Assembly (NCBI GenBank): GCA_965366835.1
Contig: CBDUGF010000027.1
Location: forward strand, 1 to 34,345
Origin: JAKGBX01 sp965366835
GTDB taxonomy: Bacteria; Pseudomonadota; Alphaproteobacteria; Rhodobacterales; Rhodobacteraceae
Direction: 5' to 3'
Length of the DNA: 34,345 nt
Of the stretch, positions 1-9,643 are shown piece by piece. Numbering within the stretch: position 1 is the first letter of the stretch; each line of letters opens with the position of its first letter. The position numbers and the translations under genes were made by a program. The notes under the pieces were generated by a model. That model searched no databases and had not been told where the DNA came from. It worked only from the letters and a program-made list of their open reading frames with translations.

Positions 1-22
1 GGAGCGGCGGATTGGGCGGAAA

Positions 23-94
23 GGTGCGTGCGAGCACACACCCTACGCCAGAAACGATCGGCCGGACTCCGTAGGGTGTGTGCTTGCACGCACC
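23..94. repeat. 25-bp inverted repeat 3' of hemB
   Basis: Positions 23-47 and 70-94 are reverse complements over 25 bp with a single mismatch, separated by 22 nt. Each arm also contains its own small palindrome (GTGC-GA-GCAC and GTGC-TT-GCAC), so it could fold either as one long stem or as two hairpins. It begins 10 nt beyond the hemB stop, in the position of a terminator or mRNA 3' stabiliser, but no T-run follows on the minus strand. A REP-like dispersed element is the other reading; one window cannot tell them apart. Confidence 0.7.
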
Positions 95-104
95 ATCCCT
101 GTCC

Positions 105-1100
105 TCAGCTCAGCGCCTCGGCCACATCGGGCGCGAAATAGGTCAACACGCCATCGCAGCCGGCGCGCTTGAAGCACATCAGGCTTTCCATCATCGCACG
201 TTCGCCCTCGATCCAGCCATTCTGCGCCGCCGCCATGATCATCGCGTATTCGCCCGACACCTGGTAGGCGAAGGTCGGCGCGCCGAAGGCATCCTTCACC
301 CGGCGCACGATGTCGAGATAGGGCAGGCCCGGCTTGACCATCACCATGTCGGCGCCCTCGCGCAGGTCGCGTTCGACACAGCGCAGGGCCTCGTCGGAAT
401 TGGCCGGATTCAGCTGATAGGTGGTCTTGTCGCCCTTCAGCGCGCCCGACGCACCGACCGCATCGCGGAACGGGCCATAGAAGGCCGAGGCATATTTGGC
501 GGCGTAGCTGAGGATCGAGACATCGGTGAAGCCCTTGTCCTCCAGCGCGTCGCGGATCGCGCCGATGCGGCCGTCCATCATGTCGGAGGGGCCGATGATG
601 TCGATTCCGGCCTCGGCCTGGGCCAGCGCCTGTCTGACCAGGCATTCGACGGTTTCATCATTGACGATCACGCCGCCCTTGACGATGCCGTCATGGCCCA
701 TGGAATTGTAGGGGTCGAGCGCGACGTCGGACATGATGGCGATCTCGGGCGCGGCCTTGCGGATTGCGCGGGTGGCGCGGTTGGACAGGTTGTCGGGGTT
801 CCACGCTTCTTCGCAACCGGGCGTTTTCAGCGAAGGATCGGTATAGGGAAACAGGCAGATCGCCGGGATGCCGAGCGCCTCGGCCTCGACCGCGGCTTCG
901 GCGACCTTGTCGACCGAGCGGCGCTTGACGCCGGGCATCGAGGCAACGTCCTGCTCGACGCCGGCCCCGTCGCAGACGAAGACCGGCCAGATCAGATCGC
1001 CGACCGACAGCGTATTCTCCTGCACCATGGCGCGCAGACGGGCGTTTTTGCGGGTGCGCCGCAGGCGGGTGATCGGGAAGGGGGCTTGGACGGGCCGCAT
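105..1100 (-). CDS. hemB: delta-aminolevulinic acid dehydratase (porphobilinogen synthase)
   Basis: Cytosolic enzyme that condenses two 5-aminolevulinate molecules to porphobilinogen, the second common step of heme, cobalamin and bacteriochlorophyll synthesis. The 331-residue length is normal for the family. The two Schiff-base lysines are visible: K202 in SYAAKYAS and K256 in VMVKPGLPYLD. The loop that carries zinc cysteines in many homologues reads DVALDPYNSMGHDG (residues 125-138), with no Cys, so this is the non-zinc class, as known for Rhodobacter capsulatus. The start is supported by GCAGGAG about 8 nt upstream on the minus strand. The gene is divergent from the membrane-protein gene at 1222 and is probably monocistronic. 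Confidence 0.97.
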   Translation of the reverse strand: MRPVQAPFPITRLRRTRKNARLRAMVQENTLSVGDLIWPVFVCDGAGVEQDVASMPGVKRRSVDKVAEAAVEAEALGIPAICLFPYTDPSLKTPGCEEAWNPDNLSNRATRAIRKAAPEIAIMSDVALDPYNSMGHDGIVKGGVIVNDETVECLVRQALAQAEAGIDIIGPSDMMDGRIGAIRDALEDKGFTDVSILSYAAKYASAFYGPFRDAVGASGALKGDKTTYQLNPANSDEALRCVERDLREGADMVMVKPGLPYLDIVRRVKDAFGAPTFAYQVSGEYAMIMAAAQNGWIEGERAMMESLMCFKRAGCDGVLTYFAPDVAEALS

Positions 1101-1171
1101 ATGGTGCGCTCCTGCTTGAACTGACCTTCACGGGATGGCATGGAGGGCCGGCATCTTCAAGGGTAGGAAAT

Positions 1172-1184
1172 GCCGCAAAGCGGC
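1172..1184. promoter_or_regulatory. small palindrome between divergent hemB and 1222 gene
   Basis: GCCGC-AAA-GCGGC is a perfect 5-bp inverted repeat with a 3-nt centre in the 121-bp divergent gap. It could be an operator or a chance hairpin in GC-rich DNA. No convincing sigma-70 promoter was seen on either strand of this gap. Confidence 0.2.
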
Positions 1185-1221
1185 GCTAGAAGCTGCTGTG
1201 CAACCATGAGGGCCGCGCGTT

Positions 1222-1746
1222 TTGGACTGGTACCAATCCATCTTCGAGCTGATCGACATGCGCAGCTTCTCGAACCTGTGGTTCTGGATCGCGCTGGCGG
1301 TGCTGTGGTCGACCACGTCGCATTGGGTTCTCGGGGTGCCGTGGGACATGGTGGTCCGGGCGCGGCGCCATGGCGGACAATACGAGACCGATCTCGAGGA
1401 CCTGGTGCGGATTTATACCAACCGGCTGCTCTATATCGCCCGCCTGTCCGGGCTTTGGCTGCTGGGTTTTGCCTGTTTCTTCCTGACGCTGCTGGGGCTT
1501 CTGGGCTTTGTCTATGACTTCGAATTCGGCCAGGCGGTGTTTCTGCTGCTGTTTCCGATGACGCTGGTCGGGGCGCTCAGCCTCAACACCGCGCGACTGA
1601 TCCATGAAAACGAGGATCATGGCGAGGCGCTGCACCGGCGGCTGATGAAGCACCGGATCATCACCCAGGCGATCGGCATGGTCTCGATTTTCGTCACCGC
1701 CTTGTGGGGCATGTTCCAGAACCTGCAACTGGGCCCGTTCGGCTAG
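1222..1746 (+). CDS. conserved four-helix membrane protein
   Basis: A 174-residue integral membrane protein with hydrophobic segments at about residues 20-36, 74-95, 100-120 and 150-165, and a polar loop between the first two containing RARRHGGQYETDLEDL. I recall relatives next to mfd in Rhodobacteraceae labelled 'component of SufBCD complex', but nothing in the sequence supports a Suf role. The start is uncertain. TTG at 1222 gives an N-terminus MDWYQSIFELID that looks conserved, while the first in-frame ATG is at 1258; neither has a strong ribosome-binding site. It ends 5 nt before mfd and is probably co-transcribed with it. Function unknown. Confidence 0.75.
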   Translation: MDWYQSIFELIDMRSFSNLWFWIALAVLWSTTSHWVLGVPWDMVVRARRHGGQYETDLEDLVRIYTNRLLYIARLSGLWLLGFACFFLTLLGLLGFVYDFEFGQAVFLLLFPMTLVGALSLNTARLIHENEDHGEALHRRLMKHRIITQAIGMVSIFVTALWGMFQNLQLGPFG

Positions 1747-1751
1747 GCACG

Positions 1752-5218
<3,467 letters not shown>

Positions 5219-5219
<1 letters not shown>

Positions 5220-5809
5220 TGCTGGAACCGGGATATCATGACGTGCCACTGGGCCATCTGGCCACGGTGGTGACCCATCTCGAGATGCGCGCGCCGCTGC
5301 TGCGCCCCGAGCTGGACGGTTTTGCGCTGCGCCGGGTCGAGCGGCCCGATGTCGGCTGGTATCGCGACCTGTTTCGCCGGGTCGGGGCCGAGGATTGGCT
5401 GTGGTTTTCGCGGCTGGCGATGAAAGAGGCGGAGCTGGCGGCGATCCTGCGCGACCCGGAGGTGCATGTCTATGTGCTGGAGGCCGAGGGCGCCGAGGCC
5501 GGGCTTCTGGAGCTCGATTTTCGCCAACAGGGCGCCTGTGAGCTGGCATTTTTCGGGCTGGTGCGGGGCTTGATCGGGGCGGGCGCCGGGCGCTGGCTGA
5601 TGAACCGGGCGATCAAGCGCGCGTTTCGCCCCGGGGTGGAACGGTTTCACCTGCATACCTGCACGCTCGATTCGCCGCGTGCGCTGGAGTTTTATCGCCG
5701 CTCGGGTTTCGAACCGGTGCGCCAGCAGGTCGAGGTGCTGCGCGATCCGAGGCTGACGGGGCTCTTGCCGGAGGATGCGGCGCCGCAGGTGCCGATTTTT
5801 CGTGACTGA
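5219..5809 (+). CDS. GNAT-family N-acetyltransferase
   Basis: A 196-residue protein with a GNAT fold, predicted to transfer an acyl group from acyl-CoA to an unknown amine. The acetyl-CoA-binding motif A is FGLVRGLIGAGAGRWLMNRA (about 127-146), followed by the motif B region LHTCTLDSPRALEFYRRSGF (about 157-176), typical of the family. Its ATG shares the A of the mfd TGA stop, so it is coupled to mfd, though no link with DNA repair is implied. Its 3' end converges on the HD hydrolase gene across a 55-bp gap. Substrate cannot be read from the sequence. Confidence 0.88.
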
Positions 5810-5828
5810 CGCCGTTGGCGAGGTGGGA

Positions 5829-5861
5829 GCCTCCGGCGGGGATATTTAGGGCAAGATGAAG
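5829..5861 (+). repeat. recurrent gene-end motif, copy 1
   Basis: A CCTCCGGCGGGG head followed by ATATTT, AGGG, CAAGATGAAG. It lies in the gap between the convergent GNAT and HD genes. Related copies occur at 8533-8555, 19842-19864 (minus) and 22861-22888. I recall this type of sequence as frequent between Rhodobacteraceae genes; its function is not known to me. Confidence 0.5.
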
Positions 5862-5864
5862 GGG

Positions 5865-6458
5865 TTACAGGTTGGTTTTGAACCAGGCGGCGGCGCGGGG
5901 TTTGAGCCATGACCACAGGTTTGGGGCGCCGTGCTTGATCCTGGCACCGACGCGGGCGCGGAAGGTGGCATAGTCGATATTGTAGTCGATCCAGGAGCCG
6001 CCGCCGGAGGCGAGGTTCTGGTTCGGCGGCTGGAACCGGTCGAGCGATTTGGCAAAGCGGGCATCGACGCTTTCATTGGCCTCGAACTCGTCCCAGAGGG
6101 CGCGGAAGCGCGCCGCCTGATCGCCGGGCAGGAGGCCGAAGATCCGGGAAGCGGCAGCGGCTTCGGCGGCGGCCATTTCGGCGGCGTCGTGATCGCCGAA
6201 AACCGGCGCGTCGCCGGCGTCGATCTCGACCAGGTCGTGCAGCAGCAGCATGGCGATGACGCGGGCGATGTCGACGTTTTCGGGGGCGTGTTCAGCCAGG
6301 GTGAGGGCGTAGAGCGCGATGTGCCAGCTGTGCTCGCCGGAGTTTTCGCGCCGCGAGCCGTCGCAAAGCGTGGTGCCGCGGATCACCGATTTCAGTTTGC
6401 AGGCCTCGTTGAGGAAGGCCATCTGGGCGGTGAGGCGGTCATTCGGGGGAAGGGGCAT
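5865..6458 (-). CDS. HD-domain hydrolase (YfbR/HD_3 type)
   Basis: A 197-residue metal-dependent phosphohydrolase of the HD superfamily. The metal ligands are seen as EHSWHIALYAL (first His), LLLHDLVEIDAGD (the HD pair and a following Asp) and a later Asp near KSLDRFQPPNQN. The pattern resembles 5'-deoxyribonucleotidase YfbR and related HD_3 proteins, so a nucleotide monophosphate substrate is plausible but not proven. ATG at 6458 is chosen because it opens the conserved region (MPLPPNDRLTAQMAFL); its first 20 nt overlap the end of the upstream membrane-protein gene, consistent with a minus-strand operon running from 7836. Confidence 0.85.
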   Translation of the reverse strand: MPLPPNDRLTAQMAFLNEACKLKSVIRGTTLCDGSRRENSGEHSWHIALYALTLAEHAPENVDIARVIAMLLLHDLVEIDAGDAPVFGDHDAAEMAAAEAAAASRIFGLLPGDQAARFRALWDEFEANESVDARFAKSLDRFQPPNQNLASGGGSWIDYNIDYATFRARVGARIKHGAPNLWSWLKPRAAAWFKTNL

Positions 6459-6930
6459 GGCGGCAGGCTCCGGCGAGGCAGTTGAGTTTGTTGGCGACAA
6501 GGGCGATGAGGCTGCCGGCGATTGCGAAGAGCGGCAGGCTGAAGGCGGCGCCGGCGCCCTTGCGGTCGCAATCGTGTTGCGACGCGGGCGGCAGCAGCAT
6601 CCAGAGGCAAAACAGCAGGTAGGCGCCCAGTGCCGCCAGCAGGATGCGGCGCTGGCCGGGCGAGCCTGCGCGCAGGAAGAACAGAGCAAACAGCAGGGTG
6701 GGGCCGAAATGCAGCGCACCCAGCATGGGATGCGAAAAGGGCGGTGTGAGGGTTTCGAGCAGCACCGGTGCAAGCTCGCCGGCGGCGAAAAGCGAGGGCA
6801 GCGGCGGCGCTGCCGCGTGGTCGGCATGGGCGAAGCAATGGAACCAGTCGCGCTCGCCCAGGGCCAGCAGGAAGGAGAGCAGCAATCCGGGCAGGAGCAG
6901 CAGGGCCAAGGCGCCCGCCATGCGGCTCAT
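6439..6930 (-). CDS. small multi-pass membrane protein, function unknown
   Basis: A 163-residue hydrophobic protein with an N-terminal helix (about residues 5-25) and further predicted helices around 66-86, 93-112 and 132-150. The segment between the first two helices is rich in His, Ala and Pro. I do not recognise a family. It overlaps the 84-residue protein gene upstream by 4 nt and the HD gene downstream by 20 nt, so it is almost certainly translated as part of that operon. Confidence 0.6.
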   Translation of the reverse strand: MSRMAGALALLLLPGLLLSFLLALGERDWFHCFAHADHAAAPPLPSLFAAGELAPVLLETLTPPFSHPMLGALHFGPTLLFALFFLRAGSPGQRRILLAALGAYLLFCLWMLLPPASQHDCDRKGAGAAFSLPLFAIAGSLIALVANKLNCLAGACRHAPSPE

Positions 6931-7181
6931 TCGGGTTTCTGCGCGGCCTTCGCGGCTTTTGCGGCCTTGTTGATTTCGCCGATCTTGTCCTTGAGGAAGG
7001 CCTTGGCCGCCTTGCCCGCCATGCGCACGCGCACTTCGGTGAGATAGGCCTCTTCGAGGGTCTGCGACGAGGCGCCGAGCACCTTGGCGACTTCGTAATG
7101 CAGGCGGTCTTCGCCGGTTTTTTCCATGATGGCGACGGTGGTGTCGGCCAGTTCGGAGGCGATTTTCTCGGACGTGCTCAT
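6927..7181 (-). CDS. conserved small Ala/Lys-rich protein
   Basis: An 84-residue soluble, probably all-helical protein. The body (STSEKIASELADTTVAIMEK, then a LHYEVAKVLGASSQ segment) is followed by a tail made mainly of Ala and Lys (NKAAKAAKAAQKPE). There is no signal peptide and no membrane segment. The reading frame is tightly packed, starting 1 nt after the hydrolase stop and overlapping the next gene, which supports it being real. The tail suggests nucleic-acid or electrostatic contacts, but that is only inference. Confidence 0.65.
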   Translation of the reverse strand: MSTSEKIASELADTTVAIMEKTGEDRLHYEVAKVLGASSQTLEEAYLTEVRVRMAGKAAKAFLKDKIGEINKAAKAAKAAQKPE

Positions 7182-7182
7182 G

Positions 7183-7836
7183 TCAGCGTGTGGTCTCGGT
7201 CAGGCGGCGTTTGACGTAATCGCTCACCGTACCGGTGAGGGTGTCCATATGCTCGTTTTCGAAGAAATGCCCGGCACCTTCGACTTCGGTATGGGTGACG
7301 GTGATGCCTTTTTGCTCGTGCAGCTTGTTGACCAGTGCCACGGTATCGGGCGGCGGCGCGACGCGATCGGCCAGCCCGTTGATGATCAGGCCCGAGCTGG
7401 GGCAGGGCGCCAGGAACGAGAAATCATACATGTTGGCCGGCGGCGACACCGAAATGAAGCCGGTGATCTCGGGGCGGCGCATCAGCAGCTGCATGCCGAT
7501 CCAGGCGCCGAAGGAGAAGCCCGCGACCCAGCAATGTTTCGAATTCTGGTTCATCGACTGGAGATAGTCGAGCGCCGAGGCGGCATCGGAAAGCTCGCCG
7601 ACGCCCTGATCGTATTCGCCCTGCGACCGTCCGACACCTCGGAAATTGAACCTGAGCACGGTAAAACCCATGTTGTAGAAGGTGTAGTGCAGGTTGTAGA
7701 CGACCTTGTTGTTCATCGTGCCGCCGAATTGCGGGTGCGGATGCAACACGATGGCGATGGGCGCGTCTTTTTCGGGCTGCGGATGATAGCGGCCTTCGAG
7801 ACGGCCTTCGGGTCCGGGAAAAATCACCTCGGGCAT
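7183..7836 (-). CDS. alpha/beta hydrolase
   Basis: A 217-residue cytosolic alpha/beta-hydrolase fold protein. The nucleophile elbow is GFSFGAW (Ser about 119), the acid is in NGLADRVAPP (Asp about 163) and the His is in GAGHFFENEH (about 191). The N-terminal HPHPQFGGTMNNKVV is characteristic of a conserved bacterial subgroup of unassigned substrate. It is the first gene of a minus-strand operon (hydrolase, 84-residue protein, membrane protein, HD hydrolase) and is divergent from iscR across 224 bp that hold an Irr-type palindrome. Confidence 0.88.
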   Translation of the reverse strand: MPEVIFPGPEGRLEGRYHPQPEKDAPIAIVLHPHPQFGGTMNNKVVYNLHYTFYNMGFTVLRFNFRGVGRSQGEYDQGVGELSDAASALDYLQSMNQNSKHCWVAGFSFGAWIGMQLLMRRPEITGFISVSPPANMYDFSFLAPCPSSGLIINGLADRVAPPPDTVALVNKLHEQKGITVTHTEVEGAGHFFENEHMDTLTGTVSDYVKRRLTETTR

Positions 7837-7875
7837 GGGCTGATATCGACTCCTCGATCAGGTGGGGAGCTATTC

Positions 7876-7904
7876 TTGACGAAATCGCTCGGACACCTTA
7901 GAAC
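7876..7904 (+). promoter_or_regulatory. putative sigma-70 promoter for iscR-suf
   Basis: TTGACG (7876-7881), a 17-nt spacer and TAGAAC (7899-7904) make a good sigma-70 promoter. Its -10 element lies within the palindrome at 7898-7912. It would give a leader of about 150 nt before the iscR start at 8061. Confidence 0.55.
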
Positions 7905-7912
7905 ATTTCTAA
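7898..7912. promoter_or_regulatory. Irr-box-like palindrome (iron control element)
   Basis: TTAGAA-CAT-TTCTAA is a perfect 15-bp inverted repeat. It matches the form of the iron control element bound by the heme/iron regulator Irr in alphaproteobacteria. It covers the -10 box of the predicted suf promoter, so binding would be expected to block transcription. It could also act on the divergent hydrolase gene. Confidence 0.6.
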
Positions 7913-8014
7913 ACTGACCTGTGGCCGGGCTGGGCGCGGGGCCGATGCCGGAGGCTTCACAGGCAGGTCCGTCCGAGATAGTGCGAAGGCTCGGCAAGGT
8001 CAATGAAGTCCCAA

Positions 8015-8041
8015 GCGATTTGGGGCGATAGCGCGATTTGG
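8015..8041. repeat. GCGATTTGG direct repeat in the iscR leader
   Basis: GCGATTTGG occurs at 8015-8023 and again at 8033-8041, 18 bp apart and 19 nt before the iscR start. Same-face spacing could suit a regulator such as IscR itself, but I know no consensus that proves it. Confidence 0.3.
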
Positions 8042-8060
8042 ACGCGGGGGGGAACGGGCG

Positions 8061-8534
8061 ATGAAACTCAGCACCAAGGGGCGCTATGCGATGGTGGCGC
8101 TTACCGATATCGCGTTGCAGCCGGGCGATGCGCTGGTGACGCTGGGCGATGTCTCCAGGCGCCAGGATGTATCGCTGCCCTATCTCGAACAGCTGTTCGT
8201 CAAGCTGCGCCGGGCCGGCCTTGTGGCATCGGTGCGCGGGCCGGGCGGCGGCTATCGGCTGGCGCGCCCGCCGAGCGAGATCCGGGTGGTCGATATTCTG
8301 GGCGCGGTCGACGAGACGGTGGATGCGATGCACAAGGGTGCGGGCGCCAGCGGTGCATCCTCGGGCAGCCGGGCGCAATCGCTGACCAACCGGCTGTGGG
8401 AGAGCCTGAGCGCGCATGTCTATGTCTATCTGCACCAGGCGCGGCTTTCGGATGTGATCGAGAATTCACTGGCGCCCTGTCCGGCGGTGCCGGGAATCTT
8501 TTCCGTGGTCGATGAGGACGAGGACGCGATTTGA
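8061..8534 (+). CDS. iscR: Rrf2-family regulator IscR
   Basis: A 157-residue winged-helix regulator of Fe-S assembly genes, heading the suf operon. The N-terminus (MKLSTKGRYAMVALTDIA) and the wing (VRGPGGGYRLARP, about 58-70) are typical of Rrf2/IscR. The three closely spaced cysteines that hold the [2Fe-2S] cluster in E. coli IscR are absent: the region around residues 90-105 is Gly/Ala/Ser-rich, and the only Cys is C140 in APCPAVPG. This matches the atypical cluster binding reported for Rhodobacter sphaeroides IscR. Autoregulation and repression of the downstream suf genes are likely. Confidence 0.92.
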   Translation: MKLSTKGRYAMVALTDIALQPGDALVTLGDVSRRQDVSLPYLEQLFVKLRRAGLVASVRGPGGGYRLARPPSEIRVVDILGAVDETVDAMHKGAGASGASSGSRAQSLTNRLWESLSAHVYVYLHQARLSDVIENSLAPCPAVPGIFSVVDEDEDAI

Positions 8535-8555
8535 GTATTTTTGCCAAGAAAAAGG
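8533..8555 (+). repeat. recurrent gene-end motif, copy 2
   Basis: GAGTATTT, TTGC, CAAGAAAAAGG, starting within the iscR stop codon and lying inside the suf operon between iscR and the desulfurase gene. It is closest to the copy at 19842-19864, with both sharing TTGAGTATTT and GCCAAGAAAAAGG. Confidence 0.5.
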
Positions 8556-8572
8556 CAGGGGAGCGCGGCTGA

Positions 8573-9616
8573 ATGGGGCGGGTTTATCTCGATCACAACG
8601 CGACGACGCCGCTGCGCCCGGAAGCGCGCGCGGCAATGATCGCGGCGATGGGCGCGGCCGGCAACCCGTCGAGCGTTCATGCCGAGGGGCGCGCGGCCAA
8701 GGCGCTGATCGAGAAGGCGCGCTTGCAGGTTGCCCGGGCGCTCGGCGCCGAGGGGGCCGAGATCGTCTTTACCGCCAGCGCCACCGAAGCGGCGGCGATG
8801 GCGCTCCGCGGGCGCGAGTTGCATGGCGCCGGCATCGAACATGATGCGGTGGCGGCCTGGGTGATCGGCGATTGCGCGGTCGACCGGCAGGGCATCGTGA
8901 CGCTGGCTGATCCGGCACGCAGCTCGCTGCAACTGGCCAATTCGGAAACCGGGGTGATCCAGCACCTGCCCGAGGCGCTGGCGGTCTCGGACATGACGCA
9001 GGGTTTCGGCAAGATCGCGCTGGATTTTCTGGGCTCGGGGGCTGTGATCGGGATCGTTTCGGCGCACAAGCTGGGCGGGCCCAAGGGCGTTGGCGCATTG
9101 ATCGCGCGGCGCGGCATCGATCTTGAGCCGGTGATCCGGGGCGGCGGCCAGGAGATGGGCCGGCGCGCGGGCACCGAGAATGTGATCGGAATCGTCGGAT
9201 TCGGCGCGGCGGCCGAGGCGGCGGCGCGGGATGTGGCGATGGGTCGCTGGAAAGATGTGGCGAAAATGCGGGATTTGCTGGAAAGCGCCATTGCGGAAAT
9301 CGCAAATAAGACTATTTTTGTCGGGAAAGGGGCGCCACGCCTGCCCAATACCGCATGTTTCGCGACTCCGGGCTGGAAGGGCGAGACCCAGGTGATGCAG
9401 ATGGATCTGGCCGGATTCGCGATTTCAGCCGGGTCGGCCTGTTCTTCGGGCAAGGTGCGCGCCAGCCGGGTGCTCGGCGCGATGGGATATGACGAGGCCA
9501 CGGCAGGAAGCGCGATCCGCGTGTCGCTGGGGCTGGAGACGACAAGGCAAGATGTGACCCGCTTCGCGCAGGCGTGGGGCGCGGCTTATGAAAGATTTTG
9601 CGCCAAGGCGGCGTGA
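8573..9616 (+). CDS. group I cysteine desulfurase (NifS/IscS-like)
   Basis: A PLP enzyme that takes sulfur from cysteine as an enzyme persulfide, giving alanine. The PLP lysine is K166 in SAHKLGGPKGVG, and the sulfur-carrying cysteine is C290 in the long loop SAGSACSSGKVRASR, which marks group I. At 347 residues it is shorter than IscS (about 400). Two usual motifs differ: ANSETG in place of the common NNETG, and SDMTQGFGK in place of DAVQ-x-x-GK. Placed between iscR and sufB, it probably feeds SufBCD alongside SufS at the far end of the operon, or serves another acceptor. A repeat motif occupies most of the 38-nt gap to iscR. Confidence 0.88.
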   Translation: MGRVYLDHNATTPLRPEARAAMIAAMGAAGNPSSVHAEGRAAKALIEKARLQVARALGAEGAEIVFTASATEAAAMALRGRELHGAGIEHDAVAAWVIGDCAVDRQGIVTLADPARSSLQLANSETGVIQHLPEALAVSDMTQGFGKIALDFLGSGAVIGIVSAHKLGGPKGVGALIARRGIDLEPVIRGGGQEMGRRAGTENVIGIVGFGAAAEAAARDVAMGRWKDVAKMRDLLESAIAEIANKTIFVGKGAPRLPNTACFATPGWKGETQVMQMDLAGFAISAGSACSSGKVRASRVLGAMGYDEATAGSAIRVSLGLETTRQDVTRFAQAWGAAYERFCAKAA

Positions 9617-9643
9617 GAGAGAATTGAACGGAGAGGAAATTCC

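Noticed and set aside
78..1124. A 348-codon plus-strand open frame over hemB
   Set aside because: Antisense shadow of hemB, whose catalytic motifs are all in the minus-strand frame.
1222..1746. A Suf-complex role for the membrane protein next to mfd
   Set aside because: Only a remembered database label; nothing in the protein or its neighbours supports it.
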